The notes under the pieces: model-generated
The model's database searches: none
What the model was told of the DNA's origin: nothing
What the model saw: only the letters and a program-made list of their open reading frames with translations
Source: JAWVEV01 sp033856535
Lineage (GTDB): Bacteria; Actinomycetota; Thermoleophilia; Miltoncostaeales; Miltoncostaeaceae
DNA length: 64,000 bases
Direction: 5' to 3'
Assembly (NCBI GenBank): GCA_033856535.1
Contig: JAWVEV010000142.1
Location: 1 to 64,000 of the forward strand
Made by a program: the position numbers and the translations under genes
Shown: positions 57,206-64,000 of the stretch, in pieces
Numbering within the stretch: position 1 is the stretch's first letter
Layout: every line of letters starts with the position of its first letter

Positions 57206-58762
57206 GTGGCCGACCGCCTGCGCCTGGCCGACCTGATCGGCGCCCTCTCGCTCGTCGCCGACCTCGGCTTCGGGCTCCCCGACGAGCACGCGATGCGCGC
57301 CTGCGCCATCGCCGCCGACGTCGCCCGCCGGATGGGCTCGCCCGAGGACGAGGTGCGCGACGCCTACTACACGGCGCTCCTGATGCACGTGGGCTGCGTC
57401 GCGCTCTCGCACGAGTCCGCCGCCGCCATCGGCGACGAGTATGCGGTCGGCCGGGCCTCCTCGCTCGCCAACGTGGCCGACCCGGAGGACGTGGCCGCCA
57501 CCCTGATGCCCGAGCTCACCCGCGGCATGAGCGCGCCGCGGCGGCGGAGCGTGATGGCGTGGGCGGCCGAGCACGGCGCGGCATTCGGGCGCGATTTCGA
57601 CAGCGGCGCCTGCGAGGTCGGGCGCGACACCGCCCGCCGGCTCGGCCTGCCCGAGGGCACCCAGCGCGCCCTGCACGAGGTGAGCGAGCACTGGAACGGC
57701 ACGTCGGTCCTGGGCTTGGCCGGCGACGACATCGCCCCGGCCGCGCGGATCGCGCGCGCCGCCGGCGACGCGGCGTTCCTCTCGGTCGTGCGCGGCGAGC
57801 GGGCGGCCGCCGAGGGGCTTCGGGCTCGGTCCGGCTCCCTGCTCGACCCGGCCGTCGTCGCGGCGCTCGTCGCGGGCGGGGGCGACCCGGCGGGGGCCGC
57901 GGCCGGCGCCGACCTGCACGAGCTGATCCTCGAGGTCGAGCCCGGCCCGCCGGAGATGCGCGAGCCCGCCGACCTGCCCGAGGTCGCTGCCGCCTTCGGC
58001 GATCTCGCCGACCTGAAGACCCCGTACCTGCACGGCCACGCCGCCGGCGTCGCCGACCTGGCGAGCGCGGCGGCGGCCCGCGGCGGCCTCGACGACGCCG
58101 CGGTCGAGCGCCTGCGCGTGGCCGCCCTGCTCCACGACCTGGGCCGGGTCGGCGTGCCCAACGCGATCTGGGAGAAGGCCGGCCCGCTCACCCGCGGCGA
58201 GTGGGAGTCGGTGCGGCTGCACGCCTACCGCTCCGAGCGGATCCTGGCGGGCTCGCCGACGCTGGCGCCGATGGCGCCGCTGGCCGGGATGCACCACGAG
58301 CGGCTCGACGGCTCCGGCTACCACCGCGCCTGCGGGGCGCGGGAGATCCCGATGGCGGCGCGCATCCTGGCCGCCGCTGACGCCTTCCAGGCGATGACCC
58401 AGCGACGGCCCCACCGGGGGCCGCTCAGCCCCGACGCGGCCGCGGCCGAGCTCCGCCGCGACGCCCGCGCCGGCCGGCTGGACCCGGACGCCGTCGCCGC
58501 GGTGCTCGACGCGGCCGGCCGGGGCGCCCGCCGCCGGCGCGCCGACCTGCGCCCGGCCGGCCTCACCGCCCGCGAGACCGAGGTGCTCGGCCTGATCGCC
58601 GAGGGCCGCTCGAACCGCGAGGTGGCCGAGCGGCTCCACATCTCCCCGCGCACGGCCGAGCACCACGTCCAGCACGTCTACGCCAAGATCGGCGTCTCCA
58701 GCCGCGCCGCGGCCGCACTCTTCGCCCTGCGGCACGACCTGCTGCCCGCCGCCGCCGGCTGA
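57206..58762 (+). CDS. HD/HD-GYP phosphohydrolase fused to a LuxR DNA-binding domain
   Basis: A 518-residue fusion. The N-terminal half is a divergent HD-like domain (LLMHVGCVALSHES, HEVSEHWNGTSVLG). The middle is HD-GYP (about 270-430) with LLHDLGRVGVPNAIWEKAG, HAYRSERIL, MHHERLDGSGYHRA and ILAAADAFQAMT; the signature reads GYH instead of GYP. The C-terminus (about 450-515) is a LuxR/FixJ helix-turn-helix (LTARETEVLGLIAEGRSNRE, ISPRTAEHHVQHVYAKIG). It may link cyclic di-GMP or another nucleotide signal directly to transcription. A diguanylate cyclase is encoded at 18.7-20.1 kb. Start at GTG 57206. Confidence 0.85.
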   Translation: MADRLRLADLIGALSLVADLGFGLPDEHAMRACAIAADVARRMGSPEDEVRDAYYTALLMHVGCVALSHESAAAIGDEYAVGRASSLANVADPEDVAATLMPELTRGMSAPRRRSVMAWAAEHGAAFGRDFDSGACEVGRDTARRLGLPEGTQRALHEVSEHWNGTSVLGLAGDDIAPAARIARAAGDAAFLSVVRGERAAAEGLRARSGSLLDPAVVAALVAGGGDPAGAAAGADLHELILEVEPGPPEMREPADLPEVAAAFGDLADLKTPYLHGHAAGVADLASAAAARGGLDDAAVERLRVAALLHDLGRVGVPNAIWEKAGPLTRGEWESVRLHAYRSERILAGSPTLAPMAPLAGMHHERLDGSGYHRACGAREIPMAARILAAADAFQAMTQRRPHRGPLSPDAAAAELRRDARAGRLDPDAVAAVLDAAGRGARRRRADLRPAGLTARETEVLGLIAEGRSNREVAERLHISPRTAEHHVQHVYAKIGVSSRAAAALFALRHDLLPAAAG

Positions 58763-58854
58763 CGCGCGCAAAGATGGGGAGGTCTGCCCATGCGCCGGCA
58801 CCCCCGCGCGCCGGATCCTCGTCCTCGACACGAGTCGAGAACGAGGAGGACGCG

Positions 58855-59469
58855 ATGCCCGTGAGCGAGATCACCCCCGACGTGCAGGTCCGCAGGGCCG
58901 GCGCCGCCGACGAGGCGACGGTGGCGCGCGTCGTCGCCGCGGCCTTCCATGACGACCCGGTCGGCCGTTGGCTGGTCCCCGACGAGGAGCGCCGGCGCCG
59001 CCTGTTCCCGGAGTTCTTCCGGGGGCACGCCCGCGCCTTCATCGCCCACGAGGAGACCCACCTGGACGCCGCGGGCACCGGTGCCGCGCTGTGGCTGCCG
59101 GAGGGGCGCGAGCTCTTCGCCGACGCCGCGGCCGAGCGGGAGCTCGGCGCCGAGGTGGCCCGGATCCTCGGGGCCGACGCCGAACGCGCCTTCCGGCTCG
59201 ACGAGATCCTGCACGCCCACGTGCCGGCCGAGCCGCACCTGCTGCTGCAGATCCTGGCGGTGGTGCCGGAGGCCCAGGGGCGCGGCATCGGCTCGGCGCT
59301 CATCCGGACGGTCCTCGAGCGGGCCGACCGCGAGGGCGTGCCGGCGTACCTGGAGGCCACGAGCGAGCGCAACCGCGCGCTCTATGAGCGGCACGGCTTC
59401 GTCTTCCGGGGCGCGATCCCGGTCCCCGATGGCCCGACGCTCCACGCCATGTGGCGGGAGCCCCGGTAG
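58855..59469 (+). CDS. GNAT-family N-acetyltransferase
   Basis: A 204-residue acetyltransferase. The acetyl-CoA loop is VVPEAQGRGIGSALIRTVLE (motif A, Q/RxxGxG/A), preceded by LLLQILA and followed by PAYLEATSERNRALYERHGF (motif B). The acceptor is unknown. ATG 58855 has an excellent GAGGAGG ribosome binding site and begins after a short non-coding leader. It is convergent with the epimerase gene (3-base gap). Confidence 0.88.
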   Translation: MPVSEITPDVQVRRAGAADEATVARVVAAAFHDDPVGRWLVPDEERRRRLFPEFFRGHARAFIAHEETHLDAAGTGAALWLPEGRELFADAAAERELGAEVARILGADAERAFRLDEILHAHVPAEPHLLLQILAVVPEAQGRGIGSALIRTVLERADREGVPAYLEATSERNRALYERHGFVFRGAIPVPDGPTLHAMWREPR

Positions 59470-59472
59470 GGC

Positions 59473-60492
59473 TCAGCGCCGCAGCGCCGCCTCCCGCTCG
59501 GGGGGCGGCGCCGGCTCGGCCGCGATCAAGCGCACCTGGTCGAACCGGCTCGCCCGGGCGCGCACCCAGGCCAGCTCGCCGGCCAGGCCCTCGCGCAGGC
59601 CCACCCGCGGACGCCAGCCCAGGTCGCGGCGGGCGCGGGTCGTGTCCGCGGCGGTGTGGCGCACGTCGCCCGGCGCCGGGTCGCGCCGCAGCACCGGCAC
59701 GGGGTGTCCGGCCAGCGCCGCCAGCTCGGCCATGAGCTCGGCCAGCGAGGCCTCCTGTCCGCCGCCGACGTTGTAGACGTCGGCCACCTCGGCGGCCATC
59801 GCGGCGCGCACCGTCGCCTCGGCGGCGTCGGTCACGTGGGTCACGTCGCGCGACTGGCCGCCGTCGCCCAGCAGCGGGAAGGCCGGTCCGCCGGCGAGCG
59901 CCTCGCACATGCGGCGAAGCGCCATGTCCGGTCGCTGGCGCGGCCCGTAGACGGTGAAGTAGCGCAGCCCGGTCACCGAGAGCCCGCCCGAGCGCGCGAT
60001 CGCGGCGAGGCCCTCGCAGGCCAGCTTGGTCACCCCGTAGGGCGACCGCGGGCGCGTCGGCGCGCCCTCGCGGCAGGGCCGCTCGGCGGCGTCGCCATAG
60101 ACCGACGACGAGGAGGCCCACACCACCCGCCGCGCGCCGGTCGCGCGCGCCGCCTCGAGCACGGCCTGGGTGGCGCCCAGGTTGTCGGCCGCGCAGCCGG
60201 CGAAGCCGGCGCCGAAGCTCGCCCGCACGCCCGGCTGCCCGGCGAGGTGGATCACCACCGGATGCCCGCGGAAGGCGCGCCCCAGGTCGGTCGTGAGCAG
60301 GTCGTCCTCCAGCAGGCGAAACCGCGGCTCGCGCGCCAGCGCCCCCAGGTTGGCCTCCTTCTCGGGCCGCCGGCCCCCCTTGAACGCGTCGATGCCGAGC
60401 ACGCGAAAGCCCTCGGCCACCAGCGCCTCGGCCACCCAGGAGCCGATGAAACCGGCGCAGCCGGTGACGACGGCACGGCGGCTACCCGGCAC
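59473..60492 (-). CDS. NAD-dependent sugar-nucleotide epimerase/dehydratase (extended SDR)
   Basis: A 339-residue extended short-chain dehydrogenase: NAD loop VVTGCAGFIGSWVAEAL, DLLTTDLGRAF, HLAGQPGVRASF, catalytic Ser/Tyr/Lys as SSSSVYGD and SPYGVTKLACEGL, and substrate loop LRYFTVYGPRQRPDMA. It is close to GalE or UDP-glucuronate 4-epimerase subfamilies, so it probably makes a nucleotide sugar for surface glycans. The start GTG 60492 overlaps the end of the membrane protein gene by 11 bases. Confidence 0.88.
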   Translation of the reverse strand: MPGSRRAVVTGCAGFIGSWVAEALVAEGFRVLGIDAFKGGRRPEKEANLGALAREPRFRLLEDDLLTTDLGRAFRGHPVVIHLAGQPGVRASFGAGFAGCAADNLGATQAVLEAARATGARRVVWASSSSVYGDAAERPCREGAPTRPRSPYGVTKLACEGLAAIARSGGLSVTGLRYFTVYGPRQRPDMALRRMCEALAGGPAFPLLGDGGQSRDVTHVTDAAEATVRAAMAAEVADVYNVGGGQEASLAELMAELAALAGHPVPVLRRDPAPGDVRHTAADTTRARRDLGWRPRVGLREGLAGELAWVRARASRFDQVRLIAAEPAPPPEREAALRR

Positions 60493-61981
60493 GCCGGCCT
60501 CCGAGCGGCGGCGCGGCGCCGGCGCGGCGCGGCGGCACGAACAGCCCGCGCCCGAGGGGCCCGGCCCCGCCCTCGCGCCGCCACGCGAGCGCGGCCAGCG
60601 CCAGCACCGCGACGGTCCAGATCCCGTGCAGCACCCAGGTGGTCGTGGAGACGTGGAGGTAATCCGGCAGCACGAGACGGGCGAGCCGGTACAGCGGGGC
60701 CGTGGTCCGAGAGAGATCGACCGCGAACGCCAGGCCGCCCGCCGCGCCTTCCGCCGCGACCCAGGCCCAGGTGAGGACGCCGGCCGCGCCGGCGACGGCG
60801 GTGAGCGCGACCCGCGGCGCGGTGCGGCCGGCCCACCAGGCCACCGCCAGCACGGCCGCCGGCAGCACCACCACCAGCTGGCGGCCCGGGAACCACCAGC
60901 CCTGCATCGTCAGCGCGGCGAAGGTGGCCACCAGCCAGCCGGTCGCGAGCGGGGTCGCCAGGACGGCCCACCCCGGCGGCCGGCGGCGCGCCAGCGCGGC
61001 CAGCGCCGGCACCGCCAGCAGCCAGGCCGGCTGCCATGCCGCCAGGCCGAAGTCGCGGTCCACCAGCAGGCCCACCAGGCGCCGGCTGCGCCCGAGGTAG
61101 TCCGGGTCGCTCCCCACCACCGACAGCTCGCCGTCGGCCGAGAAATGAGAGCCCGACGCGTACGGGGTCCAGCCGCCGTAGAGAGCCCGGTGCGCCGCCA
61201 GGAACGCGATCCCGGCCGCCGCCAGGCCGGCGCCGAGGCGGAGTGCCGCCCCCCCGCGGCCCGCGCGCACCAGGCGCCACAGCCCGATCGCCGCCAGCAC
61301 CGCCGCGACCGGCGCGTACTTGGTCGCGAGCCAGGGGAGGGCGACGATCGCCAGGGCCAGCGCGGCCAGCCCGCCCCGGCGGAGCGGGCCGGTGAGGGCG
61401 GCGATCGCGACCGCCACGCAGAGCCCCGCCGGCAGCTCGGGGTAGACCTGGGAGCCGTAGGCCGCCAGCGGCGCCGAGGCCGCGAACGCGCCGACCGTGA
61501 CGGCCGCCGGCACCGGCGGCACCTCGAAGCGGCGCACCGCGGTCCAGACCAGCAGCGCCGCCAGGGCCCCGGCCATCAGCGCCAGCGCCAGCTTGGCCGC
61601 GACCCAGCCGCCGAGCGCCATCGGCAGCGCGAGCAGCGCCGGCAGCAGCGGGTCGTGGGGCTCGATCAGCCGTCCGTCCGCCCGCGGCGCCGCCTGCTGG
61701 GGCAGGTCCACCTCGTGGAACGGCCGGTAGCGCCCCGCGGCGAGCTCGTCGCTCACGTCCAGGTCGCCGTCCTCGGCCAGGCTGAGCGCGGTGATCAGGT
61801 AGTGCGGCTCGTCGGCGGTGGTCTGCCCGCCGTAGGCCCCCTTGGTCGGGATCCCCGCCGCGGCGGCCAGCGCCGCCACCAGGGCGACCGCCAGCATCGC
61901 GAGCCGCAGCCGGCTCAGCGCTCGTCGGGCCGGCTTCGCCGGCCCGCTCGCCGTCGCGAGAGCCGCCCAGGGGCGTCTCAC
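60482..61981 (-). CDS. GT39/ArnT-like polytopic membrane glycosyltransferase, putative
   Basis: A 499-residue protein with about 11-12 hydrophobic segments. After the first helix (LAMLAVALVAALAAAAGIP) comes an external loop with GQTTADEPHYLITALSLAED, the Asp-Glu position seen in PMT/ArnT-type enzymes that use polyprenyl-linked sugars. A later loop includes TPYASGSHFSADGELSVVGS. It probably transfers sugars to lipid or protein outside the membrane; donor and acceptor are unknown. GTG 61981 overlaps the permease stop (GTGA), although the functions look unrelated. The epimerase downstream supports a glycan role. Confidence 0.75.
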   Translation of the reverse strand: MRRPWAALATASGPAKPARRALSRLRLAMLAVALVAALAAAAGIPTKGAYGGQTTADEPHYLITALSLAEDGDLDVSDELAAGRYRPFHEVDLPQQAAPRADGRLIEPHDPLLPALLALPMALGGWVAAKLALALMAGALAALLVWTAVRRFEVPPVPAAVTVGAFAASAPLAAYGSQVYPELPAGLCVAVAIAALTGPLRRGGLAALALAIVALPWLATKYAPVAAVLAAIGLWRLVRAGRGGAALRLGAGLAAAGIAFLAAHRALYGGWTPYASGSHFSADGELSVVGSDPDYLGRSRRLVGLLVDRDFGLAAWQPAWLLAVPALAALARRRPPGWAVLATPLATGWLVATFAALTMQGWWFPGRQLVVVLPAAVLAVAWWAGRTAPRVALTAVAGAAGVLTWAWVAAEGAAGGLAFAVDLSRTTAPLYRLARLVLPDYLHVSTTTWVLHGIWTVAVLALAALAWRREGGAGPLGRGLFVPPRRAGAAPPLGGRRAG

Positions 61982-63537
61982 GCGACTGCCCGCCCGCGCC
62001 GGATCAGGAGCAGCCAGGTGAGGACCCCCGAGACCGCCACCAACGCGAGCGCGGCCAGGCTCGCGTCGGCCCAGAAGGCGTCCTCGGCGGAGCTCCAGAT
62101 CCGCGTCGCCAGGGTGGGGAAGCCGGCCGGCGCCAGCAGCAGCGTCGCCGGCAGCTCCTTCATCGCGGACAGCAGGACCAGGCCGGCGCCCGCCGCGAGC
62201 CCGGGCGCCATCAGCGGCAGCTCGATCTGCACCAGCCGGCGCAGCCGGCCGCGCCCGAGCACCCGCGCGGCGTCCTCGAGCGCCGGCGGGATGCCGGCCA
62301 CCGCGACCTGGGCGGTCCCCAGCGCGAGCGCCCCGAAATGCAGCACGTAGGCGCCCACCAGCAGCGGAAGGGTCTGGTAGAGCGAGGCGAGGGGCTCGGG
62401 CGCGCCCAGGGTCCAGAAGACCAGCGCGAGCGCGATCACCAGCCCGGGCAGCGCGAACCCGCCCACGACGACCGCGTTCGCGACGCCGCCGGCGCGCCCC
62501 CGCCCGCGGGCGGTGAAGTAGGCGACCGGCAGCACCACCGCCACCGCGCAGGCGGCGGCGAGCAGGCTGGCGATCGAGGTGTTGATCGCCGGCTCGACGA
62601 GCTCGCTCGGGTTCGTGACCAGCGCGCCGGACCGCGAGGCGCCCTCGCCCAGCCCGCGGAGCGCCCAGTAGGCGAGCACGCCGACCGGGGCCACCAGGGC
62701 CAGGCCGACCACGCCGCCGACCAGGCCGAGCGCGCCGGCGCGCCAGCGGCCGAGCGGCACCACAAGGGCCCGGCCCTCGCGCCGCGGCGGCCCCGGCCGG
62801 CGCCGGGCGAGCCTGCGCTCCAGCGCCACGACGGCGATCGCCAGCGCTCCGAGGATCAGGCTCATCGTGATCGAGACCGGCGGGTCGATCACCCGGTTGG
62901 CGTAGATGGCCCGGGTCAGCGTGTCGTAGCGCAGCAGCTGCACCAGGCCGAACTCGCTGATCGTGTAGAGGAAGACCAGCAGCGCCCCGGCGAGCACCGC
63001 GGTCCAGGCCTGGGGGAGGACGACGGTGCGGAAGGTCCCGAAGGCGCCGCGCCCGAGCAGGCGGGCGGACTCCTCCATCGAGGGCGGCAGCGCCCGCAGC
63101 CGGGCCGCCACGGGCAGGTACACGTAGGGGTACGTCAGCAGCACGAGCACCCCGAAGGCGCCCCAGAAGCCGCTCACCGACCGCAGGCCGCCGATGCCCG
63201 TGACCCGCTCGAGCAGCCCCCCGCGCGAGAAGGCGGCGATCAGCGCGAAGGCGCCGATGAACGACGGGATCACCAGCGGCAGCGCGAGCAGCACCGCCCA
63301 GATCCGCCGGCCGGGGAGGTCGGTCCGGGCCACCAGCCAGGCCACCGCGGTGCCGAGCGCGGCGGCCGCGACGGCGACGCTGCTCCCCAGGATCAGCGTC
63401 CGCCAGAGCGGGCCCAGGGTGCGCTCGCGGAGCGCGTGCTCCCAGGCGGCGTCGCCCTCCGCGGCGCGGATGATCAGGTAGAGGAACGGTCCCGCGAAGG
63501 GCAGGGCGGCCGCGGCCACGAGGACCCGGAAGCCCAC
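61978..63537 (-). CDS. Iron(III) ABC transporter permease (FbpB-like)
   Basis: A 519-residue fused double permease with about 12 membrane helices. Each half carries an EAA loop for the ATPase: EESARLLGRGAFGTFRTVVL in the first and EDAARVLGRGRLRRLVQIEL in the second. This duplicated form is typical of FbpB/SfuB ferric iron importers. It begins at GTG 63537, 28 bases after the stop of the binding-protein gene. The ATPase gene is not between it and the membrane glycosyltransferase, so it must lie elsewhere. Confidence 0.92.
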   Translation of the reverse strand: MGFRVLVAAAALPFAGPFLYLIIRAAEGDAAWEHALRERTLGPLWRTLILGSSVAVAAAALGTAVAWLVARTDLPGRRIWAVLLALPLVIPSFIGAFALIAAFSRGGLLERVTGIGGLRSVSGFWGAFGVLVLLTYPYVYLPVAARLRALPPSMEESARLLGRGAFGTFRTVVLPQAWTAVLAGALLVFLYTISEFGLVQLLRYDTLTRAIYANRVIDPPVSITMSLILGALAIAVVALERRLARRRPGPPRREGRALVVPLGRWRAGALGLVGGVVGLALVAPVGVLAYWALRGLGEGASRSGALVTNPSELVEPAINTSIASLLAAACAVAVVLPVAYFTARGRGRAGGVANAVVVGGFALPGLVIALALVFWTLGAPEPLASLYQTLPLLVGAYVLHFGALALGTAQVAVAGIPPALEDAARVLGRGRLRRLVQIELPLMAPGLAAGAGLVLLSAMKELPATLLLAPAGFPTLATRIWSSAEDAFWADASLAALALVAVSGVLTWLLLIRRGRAVA

Positions 63538-63565
63538 GCGGCCCGGCCATGCCTGGCGGGAGCCG

Positions 63566-64000
63566 CTAATCGAGCCCGCTCTCGGCGATCAGCCGCGCGG
63601 TGCCCTCCAGGTCGGCGAGCTGCTCCGGCAGGTAGTCCGGCGGGCGCAGCGCGTCCAGCGGGGGCAGGTCGCCGACCGGCGGGACGCCGTCGACCAGCGG
63701 GTACTCGAAGGTCTCCTCGGCGAAGTACCGCTGCGCCTCCTCCGTGAGCAGGAAGCGGACGAACTCCTCGGCCGCCTCGGGCTGGTCGGTTCCCTCGAGC
63801 ACGCTCACGTTCGACGGGATCACCAGCGTGCCGACGTCGCCGTCGGCCAGCGTGTGGTTGCGGCTCGGCAGGCTCGGGTCCTCGGCCAGGAAGCGCTCGT
63901 TGTAGTAGTGGTTGACCAGGCCCATCGGCACCTCGCCGCGGCCCACGGCCTCCACGATCGCGTTGTTGTTGGCGTAGGTCGGCGAGTCGTTGTCGGCCAT
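63566..64000 (-). CDS. Iron ABC transporter substrate-binding protein (partial, C-terminal part)
   Basis: The frame is open to the window edge, so the N-terminus and signal peptide are missing. The visible 144 residues include NHYYNERF, where adjacent tyrosines bind Fe3+ in FbpA/FutA proteins, and TLVIPSNVSVLEGTDQPEAA and FVRFLLTEEAQRYFAEETFE, typical of the C-terminal lobe. It delivers ferric iron to the following permease. The first Met seen at the edge (64000) is internal, not a real start. Confidence 0.88.
   Translation of the reverse strand: MADNDSPTYANNNAIVEAVGRGEVPMGLVNHYYNERFLAEDPSLPSRNHTLADGDVGTLVIPSNVSVLEGTDQPEAAEEFVRFLLTEEAQRYFAEETFEYPLVDGVPPVGDLPPLDALRPPDYLPEQLADLEGTARLIAESGLD

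Noticed and set aside
61982..63550. Fusion of the membrane glycosyltransferase with upstream sequence into a 1022-residue protein
   Set aside because: The upstream part is an out-of-frame shadow of the iron permease; GTG 61981 with the GTGA overlap is the natural start.

Overview
The window is a chromosomal segment of a very GC-rich bacterium. Gene content and order (secA-prfB-ftsE-ftsX, smpB near rnr, infC-rpmI-rplT-tsnR-pheS-pheT joined to arginine genes, an AmiC-type amidase, an ECF sigma factor, an RsbW-like kinase, GTG starts and frequent 4-base GTGA/ATGA overlaps) point to Actinomycetota. A deep lineage such as Thermoleophilia is my inference, not something the sequence proves. No insertion sequence, prophage, CRISPR array or integron was seen. 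Most of the window is core genome with some accessory islands.

Layout. 1-7.5 kb: comF tail, hpf, a methyltransferase, secA, prfB with its programmed +1 frameshift, ftsE and ftsX. 7.5-12.7 kb: an envelope-stress-like locus made of a secreted helical protein, a divergent OmpR-type response regulator and histidine kinase, a small zinc-finger-like protein, and a secreted HtrA protease. TAAGA-type direct repeats lie upstream of both the secreted protein/regulator pair and htrA. 12.8-18.7 kb: a YbhN-type membrane protein, a PlsC-like acyltransferase, a CtpA protease, an RNB-family exoribonuclease and smpB. 18.7-22.9 kb: a REC-GAF-GGDEF protein and lutABC for lactate oxidation. 22.9-24.2 kb: ssrA (tmRNA), then a fluoride riboswitch and two overlapping fluC/crcB genes. 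24.1-29.2 kb: a YbdK-type ligase with an internally deleted amidotransferase relic, an FAD monooxygenase, and a MarR/MFS exporter pair.

29.3-40.1 kb: hup, then a long co-directional run infC-rpmI-rplT-tsnR-pheS-pheT-argC-argJ, a 62-residue orphan, and argB-argD. 40.2-44.3 kb: a secreted bacterial lysyl oxidase, a histidase-superfamily protein that has lost its MIO residues, an RsbW-like kinase and a small orphan. 44.3-48.4 kb: argG, two related unknown propeller-like proteins, a secreted amidase and a small orphan. 48.7-58.8 kb: dnaE, a cysteine-rich unknown, a secreted propeller-like protein, a secreted nuclease, an ECF sigma factor with a membrane partner, an MTA phosphorylase-like gene and an HD/HD-GYP/LuxR fusion. 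58.9-64 kb: a GNAT acetyltransferase, a sugar-nucleotide epimerase, a GT39/ArnT-like membrane protein, and an iron ABC permease with its binding protein, which runs off the edge.

The most interesting unit is the regulator locus at 7.5-12.7 kb. Its arrangement resembles the proteobacterial CpxP/CpxRA/DegP and mycobacterial MprAB/PepD envelope-stress circuits. Other points worth following are the tmRNA with a non-standard T-loop, the catalytically stripped histidase homologue, the amidotransferase relic, and several genes whose apparent N-termini begin without ATG, GTG or TTG.
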